Shown here: in pieces, positions 11,322 to 21,493 of the stretch | How positions within the stretch are numbered: the first letter of the stretch is position 1 | Layout of the letters: each line of letters begins with the position of its first letter | DNA from: Symbiodinium natans | Taxonomy: Eukaryota; Sar; Dinophyceae; Suessiales; Symbiodiniaceae | Reading direction: 5' to 3' | Assembly: GCA_905221605.1 (NCBI GenBank) | Contig: CAJNDS010001151.1 | Coordinates: 1 to 31,698, forward strand | Length of the DNA: 31,698 nucleotides | The notes under the pieces: generated by a model | Told to the model about the DNA's origin: nothing | Databases searched by the model: none | Seen by the model: only the letters and a program-made list of their open reading frames with translations | Translations under genes and position numbers: made by a program

Positions 11322-11529
11322 AGAGGCAGAAACAGTGATAGAAAACCATGCAGGGCGAGGAAGTGGACGATGGCACGGACGACGAATGCGTCCACCCTCG
11401 TGTGCTGCAAGATTGCGGATGCGGGTGTGACCTGGGATGCGGCAGACCCCTGAGATGTAGCAAGCTGATTTCAGTGGCCATAGACGGTCGCGCTTGGAGC
11501 CACGCTGACAGCTTTGTTTGACCTCAGCC

Positions 11530-12250
11530 TCAGCGAACAAGGAGTGCTATCCGGTCATCAAGGGTGCTGTGTTTAGGGGGGAGATCGCAGTCTGGAGATT
11601 CCCTGTCAGGCTCCAGGTGATCTGGAGATTTGGACGGCGAAGGAGCTCCTATGGCCGGTTCCTAACCATAGCTTGCTGGTGTCGCCCGCTGGCCTGGCAA
11701 ACAGCGGCATGGGTGGTGGCGATTTTGATGGCGACTTGAATATGATCTCCTTTTGAGGTCCTGACTTTGTGGCGCTGTGCAAGGAGACTGCGACGGAGGT
11801 AGCTGCCCTGGATCCCCGCCAGTACGAGACGGAGGTTGAGGCCACGGTCCACCTTTGCAGGCCGAGGACGAGGAGGCAGCAAAGCGAGATGCAGCGGCAG
11901 AGAAACTCCCTGCAGTTCGTAGGGCTGCTGCAGCAGAGTGGCGGCAGAAAAAATCGAGAAATGACCTTGAAAGCAGAGTTTGATGGAGCTGGGCTGCAAA
12001 GAGGAGGTGATCGGCAAGTACCAATACTTTGTCATGGCGAGGAGCCTGCGGCTTAGTTGTGGACCGCTGCGTCATCTCGTTCAAGTCCTCCGCTGTGCCT
12101 GCCTGGCCCACAAAGCTATGGACGTGCCAATAAATTTACCGCGCCGGCCGTGGCCTTGGTCAGGCATGAGTTATATGCAGCAACGGGCCTCGCCCCGCAC
12201 ACAGATCACCAAGCACCTGGCCAAGGGCAAACTGGGACTACACCTTCACT
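11530..12250 (+). pseudogene. Degraded cellular RNA-dependent RNA polymerase-like gene
   Basis: Cellular RdRPs (RDR/QDE-1 family) make double-stranded RNA for silencing and carry a DxDGD catalytic loop. Here short pieces match that family in the right order but in different frames: GEIAVWRFPV (from about 11581), PGDLEIW (about 11613), GGGDFDGDLN (about 11715-11741), and CLAHKAMDVP (about 12100-12130), the last resembling the conserved AVDxP segment. The frame changes at least three times and a TGA lies just after the catalytic loop, at 11754. No telomere-like intron interrupts the ~700 bases, unlike the intact genes nearby, which fits a retrocopy or an old intron-poor copy. It is not functional as sequenced. 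RNA polymerase largest subunits share a DFDGD loop and are the main alternative; the flanking motifs favour RdRP. Confidence 0.6.
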
Positions 12251-12946
12251 TTCCTGCCCTCCGGCGACACAACAATGCTACATGCTATCGGTTTTTAGGT
12301 AGCGCGCCTATCGTTCCTTCTAGGTTTCCTACTTTTGGACTTTTTGTCTTAAGACCATGCAAACTTGTGCAGCTGCAGTACCTTGTCTCTAAAGCAACTC
12401 GGGCGAACTTCGTTACTCCCGACGGCATCCCGAAACACAAACAACAGAGCAGGTTTTCTAAGTCCTCAGCCCTGCACGCTAACACACAAGCCCTGCTCTC
12501 GTTGCGCTTCTGTTGATCCATGGCATATGGCCCTGGGCTGGGGCGCGTCTCGCAAAGTGCCAGGCTAGCTAGAGCTTGTCAGTCGCCGCGCGGAGAAGGG
12601 CGTCAACACCGGTGCAGACAAGAACCTTCAGTCTCCGCTCTTCTACACTGCGCAAGGTGGACATCCACGAGTCAGTCATGGTAGAATTGAGAAGTGCAGT
12701 TGCCATGCCCGACTGCCGCCCGACTTACCACAGCTGTTGCAGGGGCAATGCCAAGTGACATAATCCATAAAGCCGCAAGCCCCTGCAACACCCAACAAAG
12801 ACCCATGCAAACCCTACCCCTACGAGCCTTGAAGCCCCTCAAAACTCTAAGCCCGAAGCCAGTAAGCCCGCAAGAACTTTCAAGCTCCAAAATTCTAAAA
12901 CCCTAAATGCCTACAAGGCACAGCCCCCTTTTCCCTCACGCTCAAG
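12251..12946. other. No gene recognised
   Basis: Unique sequence with overlapping open frames on both strands and no family match; part may be a decayed tail of the polymerase-like pseudogene. Telomere-like repeats reappear only after about 12895. Confidence 0.5.
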
Positions 12947-13030
12947 CCGTGCCAACCACAAGGCGCCCAGCCCGGGTGTCAGGGACGCCAAGGGCTCCAA
13001 GAGCTCGAGTAAAGTCCGGGGCCTCGGCAG
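12947..13030 (+). CDS. Exon-like island C, basic, unassigned
   Basis: Island between CCCTAAA (left) and TTTTAGGG (right). One + frame with G/C-biased third positions reads RANHKAPSPGVRDAKGSKSS..., rich in Lys and Ser. No family recognised. Confidence 0.35.
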
Positions 13031-14082
13031 AGCGTTTTGGGGTTTTAGGGCTTCGGGACTTCGGGATACAAGGTTTGGTGTAGTTGTGGGGATTTAGGGA
13101 TGTAGACTGTAGTATGAGTATTCTCGGGATTGGCTGTTCAGTTTTGGTGTTTCGGGGTTCATGATTTAGGCTCTAGCGTTCGCCGTGAAGGGACTGGTAA
13201 CCATTCCCTCCCCTATCGGTGAGTAGCGGGCTTCCTTCGGCATGAACCCCTGATACGGTTTAACAGCGTCTGAAGGACTAGGTTTCGGTTAATGGTTAAC
13301 GGATGTTGGAGGCTTTGGCGCTTAGGGTTCATGGAGTGAGGAAGGCCTAAGGCTTAGTGTGCAAGTGTTGAGGGATTTTGCTCTCGAGAGGTAGGGATTA
13401 GGGTTTACTCGCTATAGGGTTCATTGTTTCGGGAGTTGAAGTGTTTGGCTTAGGGAGTTAGCATGCGGGGTTTCGGGAGAAAAGCGATGCAGGGTTTAGC
13501 ATTTAGGACGGTAGGATATTACGGTTTTAGTAGTGTTCAGCGTAACAGTTAGTGTTGAGGGTTCAGCTTTTTGGGGGGGCTCAGCGTTCTGGCTTCGGCT
13601 GCATTAGTGCAAGCCGTGTGGACCAGCACCTGGGCGTTCCAAAGTCGGCTCGAATCACAACCGTCAAAACACCGGGGACACAACCTCACCCATCATGTAA
13701 AAGGAAGATGGTCTCAGATTAGAATATCGATGTCCCATACAGACTCGGACATCCTACACGGGGGGGGGAGTGTGTTTAGGTGTCCAAGGATTCATAGGAC
13801 ATAGATTTGCTTATTTCGGCCACCTGTTTGTGGACTCGAGGCTTTGAGTGTTTAGGGACGCCTTAAGTATTTCGAGCTTAGGGGTTTGCGGTCTGGGTTT
13901 CCGTGTGCAATGTTGAAGCTTGAATTTCTTCCATGTTCATAAACACTGGTGTATTTAGGCATCAATGTTTGCTTTTGATCCTGAACCCTCAACCCGAAAC
14001 GCGAAACCCTAAACCCTAAGCCCTAAACCCTAAACCCGAAACCCTAAACCCTAAACCCTAAAGCACAGCCTGGGGGTCCCAG
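13031..14082. other. Low-repeat region, no gene recognised
   Basis: Unusually few telomere-like heptamers until about 13990-14060, where CCCTAAA repeats precede the next island. A + frame at 13571-13804 (77 codons) lacks coding bias and motifs. Confidence 0.5.
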
Positions 14083-14154
14083 GCTCCTGCGGGCGGAAGC
14101 GCCTCCCCACCGGCGCCCAAAGCGCCGCCTCGCCGGAAGGCTACGTTGCCTTCG
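14083..14154 (+). CDS. Exon-like island D, Pro/Ala-rich, unassigned
   Basis: After a CCCAG|G acceptor one frame reads APAGGSASPPAPKAPPRRK..., a low-complexity linker-like sequence. CCCTAAA repeats lie upstream and TTCAGGGG/TTTAGGG repeats downstream. Other frames are also open, so the call is weak. Confidence 0.3.
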
Positions 14155-14159
14155 TTTAG

Positions 14160-14300
14160 TGCTTCAGGGGTTTCAAGGGCTTCAGGGGTTTCAGGGGCTT
14201 CAGGAGCTTCAGGGGCTTCAGGGGCTTCAGGGGCTTCAGGGGCTTCAGGGGCTTCAGGGGTTTCAGGGGTTTCAGGGTTTCAGGGGTTTCAGGGGTTCGC
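14160..14300 (+). repeat. 9-bp (TTCAGGGGC) minisatellite
   Basis: About 14 tandem copies of GGGGCTTCA/GGGGTTTCA. It grades into TTTAGGG repeats on the right, so it looks like an expanded variant of the telomere-like unit. The collagen-like reading frame across it is an artefact. Confidence 0.9.
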
Positions 14301-14625
14301 GTTTAGGGTTGAGGGTTGAGGGTTTTAGCGTTCTAGGGTTTAGGGGCTTATGACGGTTTAGGGGTTAGGGGTTTGCGGGCTTATTAGGGTTTAGGTTTTA
14401 GGGGCTTTAGGGTTTTGGGTTTTAGCTTTTAGGGCCTAGGGTGGTTTTAGGGTTTAGGGTTTAGGTTTTAGGGGCTAGAGTTTCAGGGGTTGAAGCAGCA
14501 GTTTACTTCTTGGAGAGGTTAGGGCTGTTAAGCGCTTGGGGCGTTAGGGAGTTTACGCGCTTTGGGTTAAGGGTTGAACGGCTGAGCAGGACTTCAGGAT
14601 TCCGAGGTTTTGGGACTTAGGGCAT

Positions 14626-14670
14626 ACTTGGAAGCTCTTTCGACTTACTAAGTCAAAAGGGCTTCCAAGT
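14626..14670. repeat. 45-base near-perfect hairpin
   Basis: ACTTGGAAGCTCTTTCGACTT and its near-exact reverse complement AAGTCAAAAGGGCTTCCAAGT are separated by only a few bases, with two mismatches in about 21 pairs. Single copy as far as I can see. It could be a small RNA precursor or a relic of a palindromic element. Confidence 0.75.
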
Positions 14671-14897
14671 GTCCCTCCTCCGCTTTCTTTTGCTTAAAAC
14701 CAGAATTCAGAATTTGGGGTTTAGTTTAGGGTTTAGGGTCTCGGGTTTAGGGTTTAGGGTTTAGGGTTTAGTAATGAGTTTGTTGCATCGCGGTCCCAAG
14801 CTCCCAAGCCCTACAACCCCAGAGTCTCAGACCCTCAGCCCCAAGCCCTAAACCACTTCAAACCCCAAAACCCTCAACCACCCCAAGCCCCGTAAAT

Positions 14898-14954
14898 CCC
14901 TAAACCCTAAACCCTAAACCCTAAACCCTAAACCCTAAACCCTAAACCCTAAAC
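14898..14954 (-). repeat. CCCTAAA telomere-like array
   Basis: Eight perfect heptamers ending directly before exon-like island E. Confidence 0.9.
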
Positions 14955-14964
14955 CGGACCTCAG

Positions 14965-15061
14965 GCCCCTCAAGATGCCCTGCACCTCCCTTCCGCCGAA
15001 GATTCCAGGCGCGCGCTGCGTCCACGACAGGGGCGCTCCTCAGCTTCAACGACGCGGTCTA
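14965..15061 (+). CDS. Exon-like island E, unassigned
   Basis: TCAG|GCCCCT acceptor, CCCTAAA array upstream and TTTAGGG repeats downstream. Two frames are plausible: one starts PLKMPCTSLPPKIPG, the other ends ...ALLSFNDAV at a TAG (15059-15061). No family recognised. Confidence 0.3.
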
Positions 15062-15695
15062 GGGTTTCAGGGTTTAGGGTGTAGGGTTTAGGGTTTTAGG
15101 TTTTAGGGTTTAGGGTTTAGGGTTTAGGGTTTAGGGATGAAGCTCGCAAGCCTTAACCCTCAAGCTTAAAGCCGAAGTAGGAGTTTGTTGCGGTGTTGGG
15201 GCCTTTAGGGTCTGAGAAACGGTGTTGGCAGTTGGGGGTGTTGAGAGAGCTTCGGGAGGTCTAGTATGGGGTCGGAATATTTGCTAATGGTATTCCCTTC
15301 GGGTCCCTTTATAAATATATTGTAAGAACCCCCCAAGACCGCATTCTAATTGTTAAGGCCCCTACAGTAGAGCTTTTTTTGGAGGTTTTGGGGGGCTTTC
15401 GATTCTAAAGAGGACGGTAGCGCCTGCGATGGCCTCTGAAGGCTTTAAGGCCCTAAACCCTAAACCCTAAACCCTAGCCCTAAACCCTAAACCCCTTGCC
15501 CAACTCCAAGAAGCTGCCCCCAGGTCCAGCCCTGCCAACCGCACCCTACACCAAACCCTTTATCCCTAAACTCCTTTATCCCTCAACTCCTAACCCTAAA
15601 CCCTAAACCCTCAACTCCTAAACCCTAAACCCTAAACCCGCAGCACCCCGAAAACCCTTAAAGCCCAAAATCCCCCCCAAAACCCTAAAACCCTG
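15062..15695. other. Telomere-like repeats and a dispersed element upstream of the AIG2-like gene
   Basis: TTTAGGG array at 15062-15136, unique sequence to 15270, the dispersed repeat shared with 3240-3322 at 15270-15367, then CCCTAAA repeats to the start codon. A short GC-rich patch at 15495-15540 could be another small exon but has no recognisable content. I found no spliced-leader relic. Confidence 0.5.
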
Positions 15696-18600
15696 ATGCA
15701 AAGCCCCAACAGGCCGGCGGGATTCTTTGTTTACGGAACCCTGCGGCCAGATGACGCCTCTCAGATCGAACAGATCTGCCAACTCGGCTAAGTTGGGTTT
15801 GGGGTTTAGGGTTTATTTTGGCTTTGGGATTCAGGGCTTGAAATGTGAGAGTTTAAAGGCTGAGGGGTTTAAGATCATATAAATCTGGGGATAATTGTAA
15901 AGGCTTGCGCGCGCCGCCTCGGCAGCCGGGCCGGCCCACGGACAGGAAAGGAGGAAAGAGGGTTTCTGGTCAGGAAGCGGGTTCAGACCGAGGAGGGTCC
16001 CAGCTGAGCAGGGTGCCAGAGGGGTTCCAGGGCAGTCCCAGGGGTGAATTCCCAAGAGGGTCCCGGGGGGGGGTTCCCACAGGCCGGGGCGGGGGTCCGT
16101 CAGAAAATTTTGCATGGGGGGAAGGGTTGGGTTAGGGGGAAGGAGGCCCGATCCGGGTTTGTTTGTTCCAGACGTTTTTTGGCAGGAAGCCGAGGCGAGT
16201 TTTCTCATGCTTTACGGTAAACGTCTGATTCCAGCAGCTTTGCAAGACCTAGGGAGGCCTCGACTTAGGCTTCATGCTTGAGCCTTGAAACCCTAAATCT
16301 TGAACCCCAAACCCACAGTAAGCTTGTTAGTGTCTTTGGAAGGGAGGTTTACCTCCAAATTCTTCTGTCTTTGGGACTTCAAACCAACCCTACAATCCTC
16401 TAACCCAAAACCCGAAGCAGAAAGCTCGAAAGCCTTACATCACGAAAGCCCTAACTCACATAACCCTATCAGCCTTAATCATGAATGAAACACCTGCGAA
16501 TGTCTGTACACAAGCACACTCTCGGACTCCCCAATGCTCACAACGCCACATGATCGCACGCCTGCCTCAACAACGCATGATATGGGGGTTTCATCTAGAG
16601 GTGCGAAGGGCCCCCGTCCCCTCAAAGCTGAAGAAGCTAAAAGCACTCCCCAACACCTCCCAAGGAGCTTGAAGTTAACCCCACAAGAGAAACCAAGCTT
16701 ACGCAACTCAGACCTATCAAAACACCTCCAGTAAGAATTTAACCTGGCCTCGTTAGCTCAAAGGCTCCAATCGTCCGGCATGGGCAACTCTCCTTAAACC
16801 CTAGACCCTAGACCCTAAACCCTAGACCCCAGCCCTAAACCCTAAACCATAAACCCAAGGACTCCAAAGCTTCATGGACCAAGTCCTTCAATGAAGGCAT
16901 GGCTCCTTGGCCAAATTGAGGCTTCAGGGATTCAAGGGTTTAGGGTTTAGGGTTTCGGCTTTAGAGCCCTAAACCCGAAAGCCTAAACCTCGTTAGGTGT
17001 TTAAGGGTGTTGTGGGGCTTAGGGCTTAACGGATTTGGGGTTTTGACGGTTTGCGGAGGCACGGCTACGGGGGTTTTAGTGTTTCGGGTTGTGCTATTCA
17101 GGGCTAAATACCTGCATCTCCCAGGTTAGCAGTTCTTGCATCGGCAACCAGAGCCCCACCCTAAAGCCAACATCCTAAACTCGGCACCGTGCGTGCTTCG
17201 GAGCTTGCCGGCAACCTGGAATTGCACACCCTCTAGCCCCTAACCCTAAACCCTAAACCCTAAACCCTAAACCCTAAACCCTAAACCCTAAAGCGGCTCA
17301 AGCCCCTCGAACCGAGGAGGCGCAAGTCGCCTACCTGCCGGGCGCCTCGCTCTACATCGACGGCCGCTACCCTGCTGCCCCTGGGATCTAACAATCCTCA
17401 GGGTTTAGGGTTTAGGGTGTAGGGTTTAGGGTTTAGGGTTCGGGGTCTGTGGGAGTTCAGGGATCCCTAGGGGTAGGGTTTGGGGTTTGGGGTTTGGAGT
17501 TTAGGATTTTGGCGTTTGGGCTTTTGGACTTAGGGTTTAGGGTTTCGAGGTTTAGGGCTTGGGGCTTTTTAGGGTTCAGCCCTCAGTCCTTCTACGCCCC
17601 CCTGAACGCCCACAAAGTCCCAAAGAAAGCCTCTAGTCCGGGTCCGTGAACCTATTCCGTCCTTTGCGCCACTCAATTTTTTGGGGTTTAGGGGTACCCT
17701 CAGCCTTAAGAACCCTCTGAATAGTCCTTAGTGTTCTCTTGCCATTCCTTTTCTTTTGAAGCTTCTTTTCAGCGTTTTTGGGGTGGCGAACCTCCGGTCT
17801 TCTCAGGGCTTCGCAGCTTGAAAGCTTGGGGGATTAGGGGTTCATGAGCTCATGTGTTCGGGTTGCACTAAAGCGTGAATACCCTGAAAAACCCTGAAGT
17901 CCTAAGAACCTTAAAATCCCTGAAAAATTCTGGAAAACCCGTAAAGATCCGGAAAACACTAAACACCTTCAAAAGCCCTCACAAACCATTAAGCGCCCTA
18001 AACCCGATTTCAGCCCAGGTCTGCCTCGAGGAGACGAGCTGCTCCGTGCGAGGGATGTTGCTGACGCCTCCGCCAGACAAGGCGGCTGAGGGCTCCGGGG
18101 TTTAGGGTCTAGGGTTTAGGGTTTAGGGTTTAGGGTTTAGGGTTTAGGGTTTAGGGTTTAGGCTGTTAGGGTCGGGTCTTCGGGTTTAAGGTTTAGGGTT
18201 TGTTGTTTAGGGCTGTATGTTTTTGAAGGTTTTAAGGGTTCCGGGGCGAGGGGCTAAGGAGGCTTCTTCTTCTGGGGGGTCGCGGCAATTCTCAACCGCT
18301 TGTACGAAGCTGCCCATCATTTCTTCTCCTGGTGAAGGTGGGCCTGAACCCCAAACCCTAAACTCTAAACCCCAAGCTCAAAATCTAACTTGTAAGGTGG
18401 AGGTGTAGCATGTGGGATTCACATTATTTGTTCTTTTGTTTTGTTTTTTTTTTTCGGGGGGGGGGGGGGGTTCTGAGAGTCGAAAGCCTTCGACCCTGAC
18501 AACCCTAGCCCCAACAATGTGGTTTGTTTGTTCCTATGCATTGGAACCTGGCAGATGATTTCGCCAGTGGCTACCCCACAGACCCAGAGTTCATGCCAGC

Positions 18601-20603
18601 GCAGCCCATCCCTACGAGTTTGGACATGCTTTGTCCTCAGCCGCCAAGTACGGGGGTTGGGGCAGTTCGAGACCAATGTGTTTACTGGCTTCTGCAGCCA
18701 TGCGCCAAACCAACCATACCACCATAGATTCAGGTGGAGTGCCAACTGATCAGGCATCTTACTTTGCGGATGTGCAACGTGCAAAGGAAAAACGCCGGGG
18801 AGTTCGGGCCGCTAACACCGCGCCGCAAGGTTTCGCGGTCCTTCGGTCCGAAGATCGGATTCGGCCTGGGAGCCCGTCAAACCCCCAAACCCTAACCCCT
18901 AAACCCCCAACCCCCTAAACCCCAGAACCCACAAGGCTTGGGGTTTTAGGGCTTAGGTCACCTTGACCGTGACTCCGCAGACTCCACTGCAAACCTGTTC
19001 CAGGCCAGAGTAGGCCCTCATTCTGCTTTGTTTGGGGGTTTTTTGGGGTTTAGGTTCCCCTATAAGCCCCTTTACGCAAAACGGGGCACCCTTCTGATTC
19101 CTATCTTGGCCAAACCTTAAAGCTTGTAGGCTTTGAGGCTTTATTCCCTAGGTCAGCATGCGGTTGAAACAACACCTGAAACCCTGTACTACCATCCTAG
19201 AAGCTTGATACCCGAACGCCCTTAAACCCTAACACCCTCAAAGTCTAACACCCTAAAACCCTCACACCCTTCAACCCTCAAACCCTCAAAACCCTCAAAA
19301 CCCTCCAACCTTAAACCCTAACGCCATGACGCCCTCAAACCCTAAGCCCTAAACCCTAACACCCCAGAACCCCCCTAACACCCCAAAACCCCCTAACACC
19401 CTAAAACCCCATAGCACCCTCAACTAAGCCTTTCCCTCAACCAAGGCCGGTCTGATGGCTTCCAAGCTGTCGGAGGCCGACCAAATTGAAGGCTACCCCG
19501 CTGCTCCGCTGGAAGCCTTCTAGGGTTTAGGGTTTTGGGTTTAGAGTCTAGGGTTTAGGGTTTAGGGTGTCAAGGTTCAGGGCTTAGGGTTTGGGTTTTG
19601 GGGTTTAGGGTTTGTAGGTTGAGGGCTTGGGGTTTAGGAACCCTAGAACTTTGGGTGGCCATTAGAGTTCTATTTCGGGTGTTTTGTAGGCTTAGGGCTC
19701 AGGATTGAGGAACTCTAAAACCTTGGGGGAGCTGTTCAAAGTCTTCCTCAGGGTGTAGGGGCTTTAGGGTTTATAGGGCTTTAGGTTTTTAAGGTTTTAG
19801 GGTTTTAGGGCATTTTAGATTATAGGGTTGTAGGGTTTAAGGGCTTTAGGGAAGCATCCCTTACCTTAAGGCCCTTTGAGACCTGAAGCACCCTTGGGAT
19901 CCATTGGAAAAGCCCGAAGCCCAAAGACCTCCTCCTTCCCAACTACTATTTGCTTAAGACCCACCAAAACATAAAGATAGGCTTCCTTATAAGGGCAATA
20001 TAGGGATTATTCTCTTTGGAAAATTTGGGGGGTTATTCAGCAAATAGCAGTAAACCCTAATGCCTAAAATCCGCATGTAAAATCTTTACGGTTCAGGTGG
20101 GGGTACTTTGGGTTTCTGTAGGGTCGGGGTTCTAAGGGGTTTTGGGGCTTTGGCAGGGTTGGGGGCTTTGGGCTTTACGGGCTCGAGGCACCCTCAACCT
20201 CGTTCGGGACTAGGGACTTTATGGTGTTTTTGGTTGTTTTTGGGAGGTTTCGGGCTTAGTGCCTTGTGGGCCCTGGCGCGCCAAGGACCTGTACAGCCGC
20301 ACGGTGGCCACAGTCCTGAACGACGCGGGCGTCGCGACTCCTGCGTACGTCTACCATCGCACCGGCAAGTTCGACCGTTCCTTTGTCATAGTGGGGCAAC
20401 GTTTTGCATGTCTAAGGGTACTTAAACTGAATAAGGAATAGAGATTTAGATTCTTAAACTGAATAAGGAATAGGAATTTAGATTATTAATTCTGAATAAG
20501 GAATAGAAATTTAGTCTCTTAATGCTACCCCAACCATGAGCCAGGTTCCAGCTGTGAGCGTATGGCTGACGGCGATTGGTTGTCCCGGAAGAGGAGCGAA
20601 TGA
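15696..20603 (+). CDS. AIG2 / gamma-glutamylcyclotransferase-like protein, 7 exons, 142 aa
   Basis: This fold releases 5-oxoproline from gamma-glutamyl compounds in glutathione turnover, or resolves gamma-glutamylamines; which one cannot be read here. Exons: 15696-15755, 16860-16901, 17317-17376, 18019-18081, 19446-19499, 20286-20376, 20545-20603. They sum to 429 bases in one frame from ATG to TGA, the usual length for the family. Motifs in order: FFVYGTLRPDD (substrate loop YGTLR), SWTKSFNEGM, YLPGASLYIDGRYPA, SCSVRGMLL, LSEADQIEGYP with the family's catalytic acidic position, DLYSRTVATVL, AYVYHRTGKFD and a C-terminal DGDWLSRKR. The start is the first in-frame ATG before YGTLR. The first five introns are phase 0 with GC donors and hold telomere-like repeats; the sixth is phase 1 GT-AG without them. 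No broken exon was seen. Confidence 0.88.
16902..17316. repeat. Intron 2 of the AIG2-like gene with complementary telomere-like ends
   Basis: Starts GCTCCTTGG; TTTAGGG repeats lie near the 5' end (16938-16950), a unique middle follows, then eight CCCTAAA heptamers (17238-17292) just before the acceptor. This is a clear example of the G-strand-first, C-strand-last intron layout. The same layout is seen in introns 1 (15756-16859) and 4 (18082-19445). Confidence 0.85.
18100..18163 (+). repeat. TTTAGGG array at the 5' end of intron 4
   Basis: About nine heptamers beginning some 20 bases after the GC donor at 18082. The complementary CCCTAAA-type tract lies at about 19210-19430, near the acceptor of the same 1,364-base intron. 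Confidence 0.9.
19007..19107. mobile_element. MITE-like element, family 3, copy 2
   Basis: Shares GAGTAGGCCCTCATTC, a TTTGGGG tract, CCCCTATAAGCCCCTTTA and a right end CTTCTGATTCCTA with copies 3 and 4. It lies inside intron 4 of the AIG2-like gene. Confidence 0.65.
19943..20050. mobile_element. MITE-like palindromic element, family 2, copy 1
   Basis: Left end CTACTATTTGCTTAAGACCC and right end GGTTATTCAGCAAATAGCAG are inverted repeats. The centre has CTTCCTTATAAGGGCAATATAGGG, shared with the copies at 21259 and 21494. Located in intron 5 of the AIG2-like gene. Confidence 0.85.
20377..20544 (+). other. Only GT-AG intron placed, flanked by a GTTCC direct repeat
   Basis: The donor side reads GACC|GTTCC and the acceptor side CCAG|GTTCC, so the five bases after each junction are identical. 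Splicing restores the frame (FDRSSCERMADGDW). It lacks telomere-like repeats and carries three copies of a ~32-base AT-rich tandem repeat. It differs in phase, donor, length and content from the other introns of this gene. Confidence 0.7.
20422..20518. repeat. ~32-base tandem repeat, 3 copies
   Basis: Units share CTGAATAAGGAATAG followed by A/T-rich ATTTAGAT. They occupy most of the final intron of the AIG2-like gene. Read through unspliced, the first unit would supply a TAG stop. Confidence 0.9.
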
Positions 20604-21258
20604 CCCAGCAGAGGCGTCCAAAGGAACCCATGCTGGGTTGAACTTCCTCTGACGGCACAACTTTGAAGAAGCTGTTCCGCCGAAGGGTGAAGCTTATGTG
20701 TTTCTGCTCCCGTCGTTGCGCTGTCCCCTGCGTTGACGATGGGAGCGCGAGTGGGAAATTCGCAAGAGCTTTCCTGAAGGCCCGAGTTCAGACACCGATT
20801 TCAGACACTGATTCAGCACATCATGGTTAGCTCTCTAAATTGTGTTTTCCCTTGTGGGTCCCCAATATAGTACAGCATCCTACAATAAGGACCGCCAAAG
20901 AAACCCTGAGAGAACCCCCCCACATGGTATCACCAGTTCACCAGCTCTCTGACCAGTCCACAGGCCGCACCCTCGAGCAACATCAAGCATGAGGCCCTAC
21001 CAAAAACCCTTACCCTCGAAGGGAATGCCTTAGCCGTGCTCAAGTACACCCCCCCAAACCAGTGGGTTGAGATTTTTTTGGGTTTAACACACCCCTAAAC
21101 TGCCCTAAACTCGAACGCCCTGAACCCCAAAGCCCTCAACCCCTGAGCCCCCAAGAGACCCAGTCGGGCTTTCACGGCGCCTCGTCCCAAGCTCCAGCCC
21201 ACTCCCTCCCACGCACCACATGCGGGCGCTGGCCTGTACAGTTGCTTCGTGCGGCCGC
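20604..21258. other. Downstream of the AIG2-like gene; one weak exon-like island
   Basis: 20604-20850 is unique and probably 3' untranslated or intergenic. 20850-21120 holds degenerate CCCTAAA-like and GGACC-type sequence. At about 21157-21240 a + frame reads ETQSGFHGASSQAPAHSLPR..., a possible exon of an unassigned gene, but with no motif. Confidence 0.4.
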
Positions 21259-21366
21259 CTACGATTTGCTTAAGAACCACCCAAGAAATAACAAGCATTC
21301 TTCCTTAGTAGGGTAATATAGGGACCATTGTCTTTCATCTTTGGGGGTTCTTAAGCAAATAGTAGC
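21259..21366. mobile_element. MITE-like palindromic element, family 2, copy 2
   Basis: CTACGATTTGCTTAAGAACC on the left and GGTTCTTAAGCAAATAGTAG on the right are almost perfect inverted repeats of about 20 bases. The interior (CATTCTTCCTTAGTAGGG, AATATAGGG) matches copies 1 and 3. Confidence 0.9.
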
Positions 21367-21493
21367 AGTGGGGTGCTCTTTGCGGGAGTTATTGCGGCAA
21401 AAAGGTCTTATCAGACTTGGCCGAGGGTCAAGTTGCAGCGTTCCGGGTTGCCAGTTGGAAGCTCGAAGCAAGCACTGGCATGCACACGGGATG

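Noticed and set aside
10982-11540. Long - strand Ser/Leu/Phe ORFs
   Set aside because: Translation of the GA/GAGAAA microsatellite on the opposite strand.
13571-13804. 77-codon + strand ORF
   Set aside because: No coding bias, no motif, no splice context like the assigned exons.
14159-14353. Collagen-like LQGFQG ORF
   Set aside because: Artefact of the 9-base TTCAGGGGC repeat.
18548-18600. Possible extra exon (LADDFASGYPTDPE) in intron 4 of the AIG2-like gene
   Set aside because: It resembles the ADQIEGYP exon, but the exons at 18019 and 19446 already join in frame with the expected order, and including it would duplicate the motif. It may be a decayed duplicate exon.
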